This document shows positions 1 through 8,944 of a DNA stretch of 64,000 nucleotides, piece by piece. Origin of the DNA: Brevibacillus panacihumi W25 (GTDB lineage: Bacteria; Bacillota; Bacilli; Brevibacillales; Brevibacillaceae); NCBI RefSeq assembly GCF_000503775.1, contig NZ_KI629786.1:319501-383500 (forward strand). Reading direction: 5' to 3'. The notes below the pieces were generated by a model that did not search any database, was not told where the DNA came from, and was given only the letters and a program-made list of their open reading frames with translations. The translations under genes and the position numbers were made by a program. Position 1 is the stretch's first letter, and the number at the start of each line of letters is the position of its first letter.

Positions 1-151
<151 letters not shown>

Positions 152-276
152 TCACCCTTTCTACCATCAAGATTATGGTTACTATCGTTGCTTCATTGTA
201 TGTCAAACCTCTAGGCTGGTTACGAACTCCTTCTATAAGTAGTATAGCATGTCTATAACAAAGCGGTACTGTCAGC

Positions 277-912
277 TTACAATCTCGCAAGTAAAGCTTC
301 CATCGCCGCTTGATACACCTGATCTGGATTTTGCTCGGCATCAATGATGATAAAGCGCTCGGGATCGCGAGCGATCGCCAATTGATAGCCTTCCTGGACC
401 AGCTCGTGGAAGCGCAGCCCCTCCAAATCAAGGCGATTCACTTCCCTGCCACGTGTAGCATTGATCCGTTCCAGACCCACCTCGGGGGAGACATCGAAGT
501 ACAGTGTCAACTCCGGCATGCAACCCTCGACGGCAAACTGATTGATCACGAAGACTTCCTCAATGCCCAGCCCACGTGCATGCCCTTGATAAGCAAGGCT
601 GCTGTCGATAAAACGGTCGCAAAGCACCAGCTTGCCTGCTTCCAAGGCCGGCAGTACCTTTTCTACCAAATGCTGACGTCTGGCAGCCGCGTACAACAGG
701 GCTTCCGTCCGTTTGTCCATCTGGGTATGCGCGGGGTTCAAAATGATTTCCCGAATCTTTTCCGCGATGTCGATCCCGCCCGGCTCGCGGGTCAAAAGCA
801 CATCCATACCGCGTCTGCGCAGTTCTTCATACATGCGGGCGATGACAGTCGATTTCCCTGCCCCATCACCGCCCTCTACGGTAATGAATCTGCCTTTTCT
901 TCCTGTTGTCAC
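277..912 (-). CDS. tmk: thymidylate kinase
   Basis: Phosphorylates dTMP to dTDP in the dTTP pathway. The P-loop GGDGAGKST is near residue 15, the REPGG motif follows, and the [12 protein letters not shown] segment is the substrate and lid region typical of bacterial Tmk. About 211 residues is the usual length. The GTG at 912 has AAGGAG seven bases upstream; an ATG at 918 is only one base from that site, so I prefer the GTG. It lies between the decarboxylase gene and darA, as in Bacillus, and is probably co-transcribed with them. Confidence 0.95.
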   Translation of the reverse strand: MTTGRKGRFITVEGGDGAGKSTVIARMYEELRRRGMDVLLTREPGGIDIAEKIREIILNPAHTQMDKRTEALLYAAARRQHLVEKVLPALEAGKLVLCDRFIDSSLAYQGHARGLGIEEVFVINQFAVEGCMPELTLYFDVSPEVGLERINATRGREVNRLDLEGLRFHELVQEGYQLAIARDPERFIIIDAEQNPDQVYQAAMEALLARL

Positions 913-942
913 ATTCATGCTCCTTCCGAACCTGTTGTCAGC

Positions 943-2421
943 CTACTTCTCATCCCGCAAGACCCGAATCATCTGCAGACTGTCGTCCTGCAACCCGTGA
1001 AAACGGGTTTGACCAGCCCGCAGCTCAACAAGCATCGCCATACTCTGTTCATCCATTCGCTCGCCTGGAACCAGTATAGGGATGCCAGGCGGGTAGGGAA
1101 TCACCATCTCGGCAACGACGCGCCCCAGCGATTGGTCCAGCGGGATGGAGACTTGCGGCAAATCCACCGCTTCATGCATCGGGAGTGCCTGCTCCCTTAT
1201 ATAATGAGAAGATACGATTCCGGCCTGCACGACCCGCTCTGTATCCATCTCTTCCTGTACCTCCAGCGACTCCAGCAAACGCGCCAAGGCGTCAAGGTCT
1301 CTTCCTGTCGTACCCGAGGAAGCCGCCAACAGCACGTGGGCGTCATCCGCCAGCTCGGGAAAGATGCCGTGCTGCTCCATCAGCCGCTGCAGGGAAAAAC
1401 CGTCGATCTGCTCCGTTCGCAGATGCAAAAAAAGCTTCAGCGGATCCAGAGTCGAATAGACGCTGTTGGCACTCAACTGGGGCCAGTGCAGCCATGATAA
1501 ATGGCGGGTCCGCTCACGCAGCTTGTCCAGCAATGGGAAAAGCCGCTCCCACTCCCACGCCGCTTCCAGGGCAAGGTGTCGCCTCGCCAGATCCAGAGAA
1601 GCCATCAGCAGATAGGAAGGGCTGGATGACTGGATCATGCCCAAAATCCGGTATAAGCGTTCCCGGTCAATCCGCTCGCCTTGCAAGTGCAGCATCGACG
1701 ACATGGTAAGCGCGGTCGCCATCTTATGGGTCGATTGTACAGCGGCATCTGCTCCTGCCTGCATGGCTGATTGCGGGAAGGCGGGGTGAAAACCGTAATG
1801 CGCCCCGTGCGCCTCATCCACAAACAGGGGAATGTTATGTCGATGTACGGTCGCAGCCATTTTTGCCAGATCGATCCCCATTCCGTAGTAAGTGGGGTTG
1901 GTGAGAAAAACAGCCTTGACGTCCGGATGTGCCTGCAGCGCCCGCTCCACATCCTCACGCCGTACTCCTGCGGCTACACCTGTCGCCAGATCGACAGCCG
2001 GAACCAAAAAGACCGGAATCGCCCGCGCCATGATGATGCCGTGAAATACGGATTTGTGGCAGTTGCGCTGAACGAGGATTTTCTCCCCTGGTCGGCATGC
2101 TGTCATGATCAGGGCCAGGTTTCCTACCGTGCTGCCCCCGACAAGGAAGCGGGTCTCCTGTGCGCCAAACGCTTCGGCAGCCAGTTCCTGCGCCTTGGCG
2201 ATGACGCCTTGTGGCTGATGCAGGTCATCCATTCCAGAAATTTCCGTCAGATCCAGCTCCAATACGGACGCAAAGCGATCTCGTCCACCCTGATCGAAGC
2301 TGTGACCCATTTTATGCCCAGGCACATGAAACGAGTGCGGTCGATGTCTCGCATGCCGCTCTAGCTGCTCGTACAACGGAGCCTTGCTTTGCCGCTCCCG
2401 AAAATCAGCTTCTCTTGCCAT
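943..2421 (-). CDS. Orn/Lys/Arg decarboxylase family PLP enzyme (YaaO-like)
   Basis: Fold-type I PLP decarboxylase of the group I Orn/Lys/Arg family, as found beside tmk in Bacillus (yaaO). Visible signatures are FHVPGHKMG near the N-terminus, DEAHGAHYGFHP with the PLP-contacting Asp, and the Schiff-base lysine in QSTHKMATALTMSS. The length of about 492 residues matches the short form that lacks the E. coli wing domain. The exact amine substrate (lysine, arginine or ornithine) cannot be read from the sequence. The start is ATG 2421, with a GTG immediately before it; both have only a weak upstream AAAGGGCG. Confidence 0.88.
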   Translation of the reverse strand: MAREADFRERQSKAPLYEQLERHARHRPHSFHVPGHKMGHSFDQGGRDRFASVLELDLTEISGMDDLHQPQGVIAKAQELAAEAFGAQETRFLVGGSTVGNLALIMTACRPGEKILVQRNCHKSVFHGIIMARAIPVFLVPAVDLATGVAAGVRREDVERALQAHPDVKAVFLTNPTYYGMGIDLAKMAATVHRHNIPLFVDEAHGAHYGFHPAFPQSAMQAGADAAVQSTHKMATALTMSSMLHLQGERIDRERLYRILGMIQSSSPSYLLMASLDLARRHLALEAAWEWERLFPLLDKLRERTRHLSWLHWPQLSANSVYSTLDPLKLFLHLRTEQIDGFSLQRLMEQHGIFPELADDAHVLLAASSGTTGRDLDALARLLESLEVQEEMDTERVVQAGIVSSHYIREQALPMHEAVDLPQVSIPLDQSLGRVVAEMVIPYPPGIPILVPGERMDEQSMAMLVELRAGQTRFHGLQDDSLQMIRVLRDEK

Positions 2422-2529
2422 CACGCACTCTTCACGCCCTTTACTTTTTCCATGGTTTCCCCATCATTTTAACATGAATTGCCGAAAACGGAAAAAGACA
2501 TCGGAGGGAATCCGACGCCTTTTTTGCCT

Positions 2530-2709
2530 TCACGCATCTTTTAACCAGATTCTTCTCATCTGGTGAATGAAGAACGGATACTTTTCGTCCTGTACATCGG
2601 TGTTGACCATTTCTTGCTCGCATTGCTGGCAGATAAACTGTTCGCAAATGGCAATTCCGTCCTTTTGTTCCTCGTCACAGACGATACAGCGTTGAGCAAC
2701 TTTTTCCAT
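2530..2709 (-). CDS. csfB: anti-sigma-G factor Gin (CsfB)
   Basis: A small zinc-binding protein of about 59 residues. Two cysteine pairs, CIVCDEEQ and CEQFICQQC, form the knuckle typical of Gin/CsfB. In Bacillus, Gin is made in the forespore under sigma F and blocks premature sigma G (and sigma E) activity during sporulation. The start at 2709 gives the normal length; a longer reading from 2748 would add 13 residues with no clear Shine-Dalgarno sequence. Its place upstream of the decarboxylase and tmk genes matches the Bacillus bofA-csfB-yaaO-tmk neighbourhood. Confidence 0.88.
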   Translation of the reverse strand: MEKVAQRCIVCDEEQKDGIAICEQFICQQCEQEMVNTDVQDEKYPFFIHQMRRIWLKDA

Positions 2710-2769
2710 AGTGGTAACGCCTGCCCTTTTCCTCAATCTACCAAACATTATACCCCATTATAATCAGCA

Positions 2770-3780
2770 TCATTCCCAAACGTTCGTCTTTTCGCCGATT
2801 GCTCGGTAGAGACTTAAATATGCTCGTGCTTCCTGCAGGGGAAAACAGCCCGCCGCATCTAGCACAATGGGCTGTCTCATGATGCGGGCGAGCGAAGGTA
2901 GAGGCAGCTCGCCAATCACGGGGTCATGCTGTGCAAGTAGCAGTAAATCCGCTTGTACCAATGCTTCTTCCCTATCGCGCTGAATCGACCAGGTCGGGGC
3001 AATGTCGTTCGGAAATGGCTCGTCCTGCTTTATGTACAAGATTACCTCATAATCCTTCAGCCAGCCTACAGGCATCTGTTTCCAAAGAGACCAGGGACCC
3101 CAGAGCACGATCCGCCGGATATTCGCTTTTTCCAGGATAGCGGACGTCTCACGCATCAACCAGGCGCAAAGCTGCGCATGATCCTCCCGTGCCGGAAACC
3201 ACCATTCCTGACCGACTCGCCTGTCTAATCCTAATGCACGGGACACGGAACGCAGGGAAATCCCTTCCGCGTCACAGGTATCGCCCAATTCGAGAAAAAA
3301 GCGTTCTTTCCATGCCAGGTAGCGCGGCAACTGGCGAATGACTTCATCTACTTCCCGCCTGGCGCAAACATACGACATCCGTCCATGCGCTGCCAGATGG
3401 CGGCTCAATCGGCGCAGCCACTTCCCGTCGGGCTCTCCACCGAGCAGCACGCGTTCCTGATCCGCTACCAAGGCCATGCGCACCACTTCCCAGCGCTTGT
3501 TTTCCTGTACCTCGTCTGCCAGTTGATCCGCCCAGCCATACGGGTTGCCCGCCCCGTATACCAGAAGCAGACCAGAAGTCTCACTCAGACGAGCTATGCC
3601 ATTTACACCATGCAGCTCTGCAGGTGTGGTCACCAGCAAGCCGTCCACTTCGCGTCGAGGAAGAGAGGAGACACCCTCCCTGGGCACCTGAAGATCAATG
3701 CCGCACATCGCCAGTTCCGGCCCCACCAAAGGCGAAAGCTCCGCCGATGCGGACAGCAGGAGTCGTTGAGGATGGGACAC
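2770..3780 (-). CDS. degenerate UDP-glucose dehydrogenase-like protein, function unknown
   Basis: This 336-residue protein resembles the central and C-terminal parts of UDP-glucose/GDP-mannose dehydrogenases. Residues around 170-190 (GISLRSVSRALGLDRRVG) match the family pattern of a GxD-x-x-EV helix followed by GLDxRIG. A later ILEKANIRRIVLWGPWSL segment resembles the start of the UDP-binding domain. The catalytic GGxCFPKD loop expected after GLDxRIG is replaced by QEWWFPAREDHAQLC, and no N-terminal NAD-binding GxGxxG is seen. It is probably not an active dehydrogenase. It lies between csfB and a membrane protein gene, in the same direction as csfB. Confidence 0.55.
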   Translation of the reverse strand: MSHPQRLLLSASAELSPLVGPELAMCGIDLQVPREGVSSLPRREVDGLLVTTPAELHGVNGIARLSETSGLLLVYGAGNPYGWADQLADEVQENKRWEVVRMALVADQERVLLGGEPDGKWLRRLSRHLAAHGRMSYVCARREVDEVIRQLPRYLAWKERFFLELGDTCDAEGISLRSVSRALGLDRRVGQEWWFPAREDHAQLCAWLMRETSAILEKANIRRIVLWGPWSLWKQMPVGWLKDYEVILYIKQDEPFPNDIAPTWSIQRDREEALVQADLLLLAQHDPVIGELPLPSLARIMRQPIVLDAAGCFPLQEARAYLSLYRAIGEKTNVWE

Positions 3781-3933
3781 GACGCTTCACTCCTTTTTCC
3801 ATCTATCTTGATAGTCTGCCCTCAAAGTGTAAAAACCGCTGGCCGGGACCAACGGTTTCCTCCTGCATGAAGTCTGTGCGATAATACGATGGAATAGCTA
3901 AGAATTGCATCGCTCTGGGGGAAGTGAACGGTT

Positions 3934-4461
3934 GTGAAAGAATCCATGCATCAAACCATCTATAGCTATAAGCTGCTCTACCGCTTCCGCTGGCGGGGTG
4001 TCGGCTATCTGACGCAGCTTTTGCTGATCGGCTTGTCTCTCATCGGCAGCTCGCTTCTGCTGGATACTCCCGTGGTCCACCTGATCGTAAGCTTGGCCAT
4101 CTTGCCAGTAATCCCCGTCTGTCATCTTCTCATCTTCCGGCTCTATGCCAAACTGCGGCTGCAAAAGCCTCATACGACTGCGGACATGCTGGTCTCTCCC
4201 TGGTGGGGAACCGGCTATCGGCTGCCTGTCCCAATCCGTCTCTACCGTACCACCGAAGGAACCGTCTTGGCCGGCAGTCTTCTTTTCTCCGGTGCTGCTT
4301 ATGTCTGGCTGCCTATGGAATACGGCCTTGCCCTGCTTGCCGGCACGTTCATCCTCGCGCTGCCCCGCGTGCTTGCATTGTTGGCTTCCCTTCGTCAGCC
4401 AAAGTCGTGCAGCGTCAAGTACGAGGAGCGAGGAGTTGCCTTTCTATTGACCGACGGGTAA
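3934..4461 (+). CDS. hypothetical polytopic membrane protein
   Basis: A protein of 175 residues that I do not recognise. There are two close hydrophobic segments at about residues 25-45 and 48-70, a polar stretch rich in Arg and Lys, then a second hydrophobic pair at about 112-155. The GTG at 3934 has GGGGGAAGTG upstream. It is the only plus-strand gene among the minus-strand sporulation and replication genes here, and converges on bofA with a gap of only 15 bases and no obvious terminator. Confidence 0.6.
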   Translation: MKESMHQTIYSYKLLYRFRWRGVGYLTQLLLIGLSLIGSSLLLDTPVVHLIVSLAILPVIPVCHLLIFRLYAKLRLQKPHTTADMLVSPWWGTGYRLPVPIRLYRTTEGTVLAGSLLFSGAAYVWLPMEYGLALLAGTFILALPRVLALLASLRQPKSCSVKYEERGVAFLLTDG

Positions 4462-4476
4462 CGGCTCCCATCCGAA

Positions 4477-4743
4477 TCACATAATCCAGAGCTTGATCAC
4501 GATCAACGCCGCCAGTCCGGGCAAACGCAGGAATCCCACGAGCATCGCGGTAATCGGATTGATGGGAATATGAAAGTTCGCCATCTCCCCGATCAGATTG
4601 GCGAAGAACAACAGGATCGCGCCGATGACCACCTGCATGGCTGCAAATCCAATCCACCGTACGGGACGCGCCACCGATTTGCTTGCGGCAATCAGCAGCA
4701 TAATGCCGACGATGACCAGTCCTATAATCCATTCCACCGACAT
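4477..4743 (-). CDS. bofA: sigma-K processing regulator BofA
   Basis: An 88-residue protein with two hydrophobic segments. The C-terminal NPITAMLVGFLRLPGLAALI stretch is the hallmark of BofA. In Bacillus, BofA sits in the outer forespore membrane with SpoIVFA and holds the protease SpoIVFB inactive until pro-sigma K cleavage is needed. The ATG at 4743 has AGGAGGGG six bases upstream. It follows the yaaL homologue directly, the standard recR-yaaL-bofA order except that recR is displaced here. Confidence 0.9.
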   Translation of the reverse strand: MSVEWIIGLVIVGIMLLIAASKSVARPVRWIGFAAMQVVIGAILLFFANLIGEMANFHIPINPITAMLVGFLRLPGLAALIVIKLWIM

Positions 4744-4755
4744 GACCAACCCCTC

Positions 4756-4986
4756 CTACGCTTGTTGACGGTCCCGCTCCCGTTTGGCTTGTGACAAAAG
4801 GTACATATAGCGTTTTTCCGTCAATTGCAGATAGTAGATCGCTTCGTCCACCCTGCCGTCCGGTTCGCAGATTTCCATCAGATAGCGGGCGTGCTGCCAA
4901 TCCTGGCGCGCGTGATGGACAGAAGCGTCCAGCCCCTCCCGCCCCCATTCGACGACTACCCTCGATTTTTTTCCCCAACGACTCAC
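4756..4986 (-). CDS. yaaL: YaaL-like DUF2508 protein
   Basis: A small soluble charged protein of 76 residues, matching DUF2508 (YaaL of B. subtilis) in length, composition and position just upstream of bofA. A helical region rich in Ala, Glu and Arg runs through residues 20-70 (RQDWQHARYLMEICEPDGRV, then the LTEKRYMYLLSQAKRE segment). The function is unknown. The start is GTG 4986 with GGGAGG about ten bases upstream. In most Bacilli the gene before yaaL is recR; here a CPBP protease gene and an accessory block intervene. Confidence 0.82.
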   Translation of the reverse strand: MSRWGKKSRVVVEWGREGLDASVHHARQDWQHARYLMEICEPDGRVDEAIYYLQLTEKRYMYLLSQAKRERDRQQA

Positions 4987-5002
4987 TTGTTTTACGCCTC
5001 CC

Positions 5003-5965
5003 TTACTGAAAGTAGTACAACACGCCCGTCATGTTGTTGATCGCGTGCAGAATGACTGCGCCCCAGATGGATTGATAGCGGTGCCGGACAAAGCCCAGGC
5101 CGATCCCAATGACAAATAACGGGGCCAATAACGCCACGTCCATGTGCAAAAGGGCAAACCACAGACTGCTCAGAAGAATCCCGGCGAACGCTCCAATCCG
5201 CTTGACCAAATATGTTTGGACGACTCCGCGAAACAGCAGTTCCTCCGCAATCGGCACCAGAATGCCAATCACCAGCACAGACGCCCATGCTGCCAGGATG
5301 TTGGTTTCTTTCGCCTGTGCGATCTCCTGGGCGATCTGCTGCTCCCGCTCGGAGGATAAAGAAAGCCCAAACCAATCTGCTACGGGTTCCGTCACCAGAA
5401 CATCCATCGCTTGCGAAATCAAGAGAAGCAACACCAGCAAGGTGAGGATCATTCGCCACAGCTTGACCGGCTTTTTGATGCCGATTTCCCCCCAGCGGCC
5501 ACGAAACCAGAGCGGAATCAAAAACAGAAGGAAAAGTTGATACAGCGCGGATTCAAATACCCCACCGACTGTTCCCCTTGCAAAATACGTCCCCTCCATA
5601 AAGATTCCATACAGAATCAGTGTTGCTGCTTGATACACATGCATCCAAGCGACGATGTGGAGAACATCGCGACCGTCCAGTTCGTGATCCCCCCATAGCC
5701 AGCGCCTGACTTTTCGTTCTCTCCACCAACTGATGACATATCGCACGGAAATCACGATAGTCAGTACGGTTACAGCCAGGATCACGAGTGACAACCAGAG
5801 CGCAGGCTGCTCCTCCGTAGTCGCCACCCACCGTCCGTCCTCCCCTTTGATGAATCGGATCAAAGAAAGCTCGGCGGCAAACATGATCCAGTACCCTGCA
5901 AACAGCAGGATCGCCCACCACTCGGATTTGTGTCGGTACTGGGACAGCCCCGTTCCTGTCAGCAT
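5003..5965 (-). CDS. CPBP family intramembrane glutamic endopeptidase
   Basis: A membrane protein of 320 residues with about eight hydrophobic segments and the complete CPBP (Abi/Rce1) motif set in its C-terminal half: EELLFRGVVQ (motif 1, two Glu and Arg), FALLHMD (motif 2 His) and HAINN (motif 3). Family members are intramembrane proteases related to Rce1, often linked to peptide maturation or self-immunity. It is transcribed away from the vanG operon, from the shared 160-bp region, and runs into yaaL and bofA with a 16-base gap, so it may drive them. The ATG at 5965 has AGGAG upstream. Confidence 0.85.
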   Translation of the reverse strand: MLTGTGLSQYRHKSEWWAILLFAGYWIMFAAELSLIRFIKGEDGRWVATTEEQPALWLSLVILAVTVLTIVISVRYVISWWRERKVRRWLWGDHELDGRDVLHIVAWMHVYQAATLILYGIFMEGTYFARGTVGGVFESALYQLFLLFLIPLWFRGRWGEIGIKKPVKLWRMILTLLVLLLLISQAMDVLVTEPVADWFGLSLSSEREQQIAQEIAQAKETNILAAWASVLVIGILVPIAEELLFRGVVQTYLVKRIGAFAGILLSSLWFALLHMDVALLAPLFVIGIGLGFVRHRYQSIWGAVILHAINNMTGVLYYFQ

Positions 5966-6036
5966 TTTCTCACGCTCCTATCTCATCTCTATGTCTCGTC
6001 CCACCAAAAAAGTCCCCCTTGTTTGCAGGTGCAGAT

Positions 6037-6091
6037 CGTAAGGATTTCTTAAGAAATACGTAAGTCCAGCTTAAGAACGTGTTGATACAAT
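6037..6091 (+). promoter_or_regulatory. vanG operon promoter with four 11-bp-spaced TAAG repeats
   Basis: TAAG occurs at 6039, 6050, 6061 and 6072, each exactly 11 bp apart, alternating gTAAG and tTAAG contexts, so the region is also a 22-bp tandem repeat (CGTAAG-N5-CTTAAGAA twice). A TACAAT -10 box lies at 6086-6091. No good -35 hexamer exists at the right distance because the repeats occupy that place. This is the arrangement of PhoB/PhoP/VanR-type activator sites, read once per DNA turn by OmpR-family dimers. The regulator is inferred, not shown. Confidence 0.72.
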
Positions 6092-6127
6092 CATGGGCAG
6101 TACAGAGACAAGGAGAAAAAATTGCCC

Positions 6128-7177
6128 ATGAAGAGAAAGAAAATTGCGATTCTGTTCGGAGGCTGTTCTTCCGAATATGAGGTGTCGCTGAAATCTGCAT
6201 CTGCTGTGATTGAACATCTCCGTGATGAGCTTTATGAACCGATCCTGATTGGCATCACAAGGAAGGGTGAATGGCTCCGCTATCGCGGCAATCCCGATAA
6301 AATTCTCGCTGACACGTGGTTTCTGGACGAGAATTGCACGCCCGCTGTCGTCTCGCCAAGTCGAGATGTGCACGGAATCATCGAGCAGTATGAAGACAGT
6401 ACCGAAAAGATTTGGATCGATGCCGCCCTTCCGATCCTGCACGGCAAAAACGGGGAGGACGGCACCATACAGGGGTTGCTGGAGCTTGCCGGTATTCCCA
6501 TCGTCGGTTGCGATACCCGCAGTTCCGCGCTCTGCATGGACAAGGAACTGGCCCACACCATCGTCCGGTCAGCCGGTATCCTCACACCGTCTTCCGTGGT
6601 TATACGAAAAGATACGGACTTGGACCAGGTAGAAAAATGGACCAAAGATCTGACCTATCCGCTGTTTGTAAAGCCGGCAAGAGCAGGCTCCTCCGTCGGA
6701 ATTACCCAAGTATTACAAAAGCCTGACCTTCTGGACGCGGTAAAACTGGCCTTTGAACATGACGACAAGATCGTCGTGGAGGAAACTGTCCCCGGCTTCG
6801 AGGTTGGATGCGCCATTATGGGAAATGAAGAGCTGATCATCGGGGAAGTAGACGAAATCGAGCTGACCCACGGATTTTTTGATTTTACGGAGAAGTACAC
6901 GCTGAAAACGGCTCATATCCATATGCCCGCTCGTATCGATCCAGATACTTCAGTTCGGATTAAGCAAACAGCCGCCGCGATCTATCAGGCATTGGGTTGC
7001 AGCGGGTTTGCCAGAGTGGATCTCTTTGTCACGCCTGAGCGCGAATTGGTTTTCAATGAGGTCAACACGATACCGGGCTTTACTCCGCATAGCCGCTTTC
7101 CCAATATGCTCAAAGGGGCAGGATGGTCCTTTGCGGACATGCTTGACCATATCATCGATTTGGCGGTGAGAAAATGA
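6128..7177 (+). CDS. vanG: D-alanine--D-serine ligase, VanG type
   Basis: An ATP-grasp ligase of about 349 residues that closely resembles VanG along its length: KKIAILFGG with YEVSLKSASAV, ALPILHGKNGEDGTIQG, VGCDTRSSALCMDKELAH, FTEKYTLKTAHIHMPARI, and the metal-binding VFNEVNTIPGFTPHSR. VanC/E/G ligases join D-Ala to D-Ser, so the peptidoglycan precursor ends in D-Ala-D-Ser and binds vancomycin poorly. The ATG at 6128 gives the usual N-terminus, while AAGGAG is better spaced for an in-frame TTG at 6122. It is first in an operon with vanXY and vanT. Intact, with no missing key residues noted. Confidence 0.9.
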   Translation: MKRKKIAILFGGCSSEYEVSLKSASAVIEHLRDELYEPILIGITRKGEWLRYRGNPDKILADTWFLDENCTPAVVSPSRDVHGIIEQYEDSTEKIWIDAALPILHGKNGEDGTIQGLLELAGIPIVGCDTRSSALCMDKELAHTIVRSAGILTPSSVVIRKDTDLDQVEKWTKDLTYPLFVKPARAGSSVGITQVLQKPDLLDAVKLAFEHDDKIVVEETVPGFEVGCAIMGNEELIIGEVDEIELTHGFFDFTEKYTLKTAHIHMPARIDPDTSVRIKQTAAAIYQALGCSGFARVDLFVTPERELVFNEVNTIPGFTPHSRFPNMLKGAGWSFADMLDHIIDLAVRK

Positions 7178-7932
7178 GAGTGGTCTTTCTGAATTCGAAA
7201 TCCATTCATGAAGGCAATCTGGTGCTGGTGAATCGACATCATCCACTGCGCCAAGAGATAGATCCCGACAAGCTCGTTCCGGTGGACGAGAAGCATACTG
7301 CTATTCTTTTGCACAGTGAAGCCCAAACCATGCTTTCCCGGCTATTAACCCTATTGGACGCCAAGGACGGGATTGTGCCCGTCAGCGGCTATCGGTCCTT
7401 GCAGGAGCAAGAAACCATTTTCCAGGATTCGCTGAAAGAAAACGGTGAAGAGTTCACCTTGAAATACGTCGCGCTTCCGAATTGCAGCGAACATCAGACA
7501 GGTCTGGCCATCGATCTGGCGGAAAACAAGGCTGATATTGACTTTATCCGGCCCGACTTCCCCTACTCGGGGATCTGCCAGGAATTTCGCATGGAAGCGG
7601 CCCAATTCGGCTTCATCGAACGCTATCAGACAGGCAAGGAAGCGGTGACAGGGATTGCCTGGGAGCCGTGGCATTTTCGCTATATCGGCTACCCGCATTC
7701 CGCCATCATGCAGCAAAAGCAGTTCTCACTTGAGGAATATATCGAGCACCTGAGAGATTTCCCCGAGCACGGGCAGCATTTGCGCTTTGAAGATGAGGGA
7801 CATGCAGCGGAGATTTTCTATATCCGGGCACAAGAGTCTTCCGTCACAACTGTTTCACTGCCAGACGAGTTGCCTTATCAGCTCTCGGGCAACAACGTGG
7901 ATGGCTGGGTCTGCACCATTTGGAGGAAGTAG
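7174..7932 (+). CDS. vanXY: VanXY-type D,D-dipeptidase/D,D-carboxypeptidase
   Basis: A zinc peptidase of 252 residues (M15 family). The metal-binding SEHQTGLAID segment (SxHxxGxAxD) is near residue 108 and EPWHFRY (ExxH) is near residue 167. Both match VanXY, which hydrolyses D-Ala-D-Ala dipeptide and removes the terminal D-Ala from normal pentapeptide, leaving D-Ala-D-Ser precursors in use. No signal peptide is seen, as expected for a cytosolic VanXY. The start overlaps the vanG stop by four bases (ATGA), so the two are translationally coupled; vanT follows after one base. Confidence 0.88.
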   Translation: MRVVFLNSKSIHEGNLVLVNRHHPLRQEIDPDKLVPVDEKHTAILLHSEAQTMLSRLLTLLDAKDGIVPVSGYRSLQEQETIFQDSLKENGEEFTLKYVALPNCSEHQTGLAIDLAENKADIDFIRPDFPYSGICQEFRMEAAQFGFIERYQTGKEAVTGIAWEPWHFRYIGYPHSAIMQQKQFSLEEYIEHLRDFPEHGQHLRFEDEGHAAEIFYIRAQESSVTTVSLPDELPYQLSGNNVDGWVCTIWRK

Positions 7933-7933
7933 C

Positions 7934-8944
7934 ATGAATCAGGAAAAACAGTACGGCGGAATTGATTCCTTTCGGGTCATCGCCGCATTGCTCGTCGTAG
8001 CTATCCATACATCACCGCTATTATCTATCAATGAAACGGCCGATTTTGTGTTTACCCGCATCATCGATCGCGTTGGCGTCCCGTTCTTCTTCATGGCAAC
8101 CGGCTTTTTCCTGCTCCCGCCCTTTCTTAGAAAAGAGGGACAGTCGCAAAGCGTCATCCGTTTGTTGGCGAAATGCGGGAAGTATTACGGAATCGCCACT
8201 CTGATCTACCTCCCGATCCTGTTCTACAAAGGCTATTTTCAGGAAGAAGCGTCGGCTTCGGCAGTCATAAAGGACATCTTCTTCGACGGGACCTTCTATC
8301 ATTTGTGGTACTTCCCGGCGGTCGCGATGGGGGCTTGCCTGCTGATTCTGCTTTTGCGGCGGTTTTCCAGTAAAATCGTGTTTTTCTTGGCTTTCGGCCT
8401 CTATGGTATCGGACTGTTTGGAGACAGTTATTATGGCCTCGTGGAAAACGTACCTTGGATCAAGACAGGGTATGAGTGGCTGTTCGCGTTTTCAGATTAT
8501 ACGAGGAACGGCATCTTCTTTGCCCCCGTCTACCTCCTGCTGGGCGGGATCATCGCGGAACAAAAGCGGCCATTATCGAAAAAGGCTTGTGTCACCGGAC
8601 TTCTTCTCACCTTCTCGCTCCTTTTGGCGGAAGGGCTCTGGCTGCATCATCTCTCGGTACAACGCCACGACAGCATGTACATCATGCTGATTCCGGTGAT
8701 GTTCTTCCTGTTTCACTGGCTGTTGTTATGGGGAGGTCGCAGCAACGCTGCATGGCGGTCTGCCTCGATGTGGATCTACATCATCCATCCGCTGTGCATC
8801 ATCCTGGTCAGAGGGTTGGCGAAAGTCACCAATCTCAGCTGGCTGCTCGTGGAAAACAGCCTGGTGCATTACGGGATGGTCGTCCTTGTCTCCGTGATTG
8901 GCTCCCTGCTGATCGTCCAGCTTACCACGCGAAAAAAGGCTAAG
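7934..8944 (+). pseudogene. vanT: vanT 5' part: membrane domain of VanT serine racemase, disrupted by an IS
   Basis: Encodes the N-terminal acyltransferase-3-like membrane domain of VanT with about ten hydrophobic segments, starting GGIDSFRVIAALLVVAIHTS. VanT normally carries this domain, thought to import L-Ser, fused to a cytosolic racemase. About 337 native residues are read before the insertion sequence; translation then runs eight codons into the element and stops at 8966-8968. The cut falls after the last membrane segment in a Lys/Arg-rich linker (TTRKKAK), at the boundary between domains. The membrane half could still be made as a separate protein. Confidence 0.87.

Noticed and set aside
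310-1497. 395-residue plus-strand reading frame
   Set aside because: It lies opposite tmk and the decarboxylase gene, which have clear family motifs. The frame has no recognisable domain and no good RBS.
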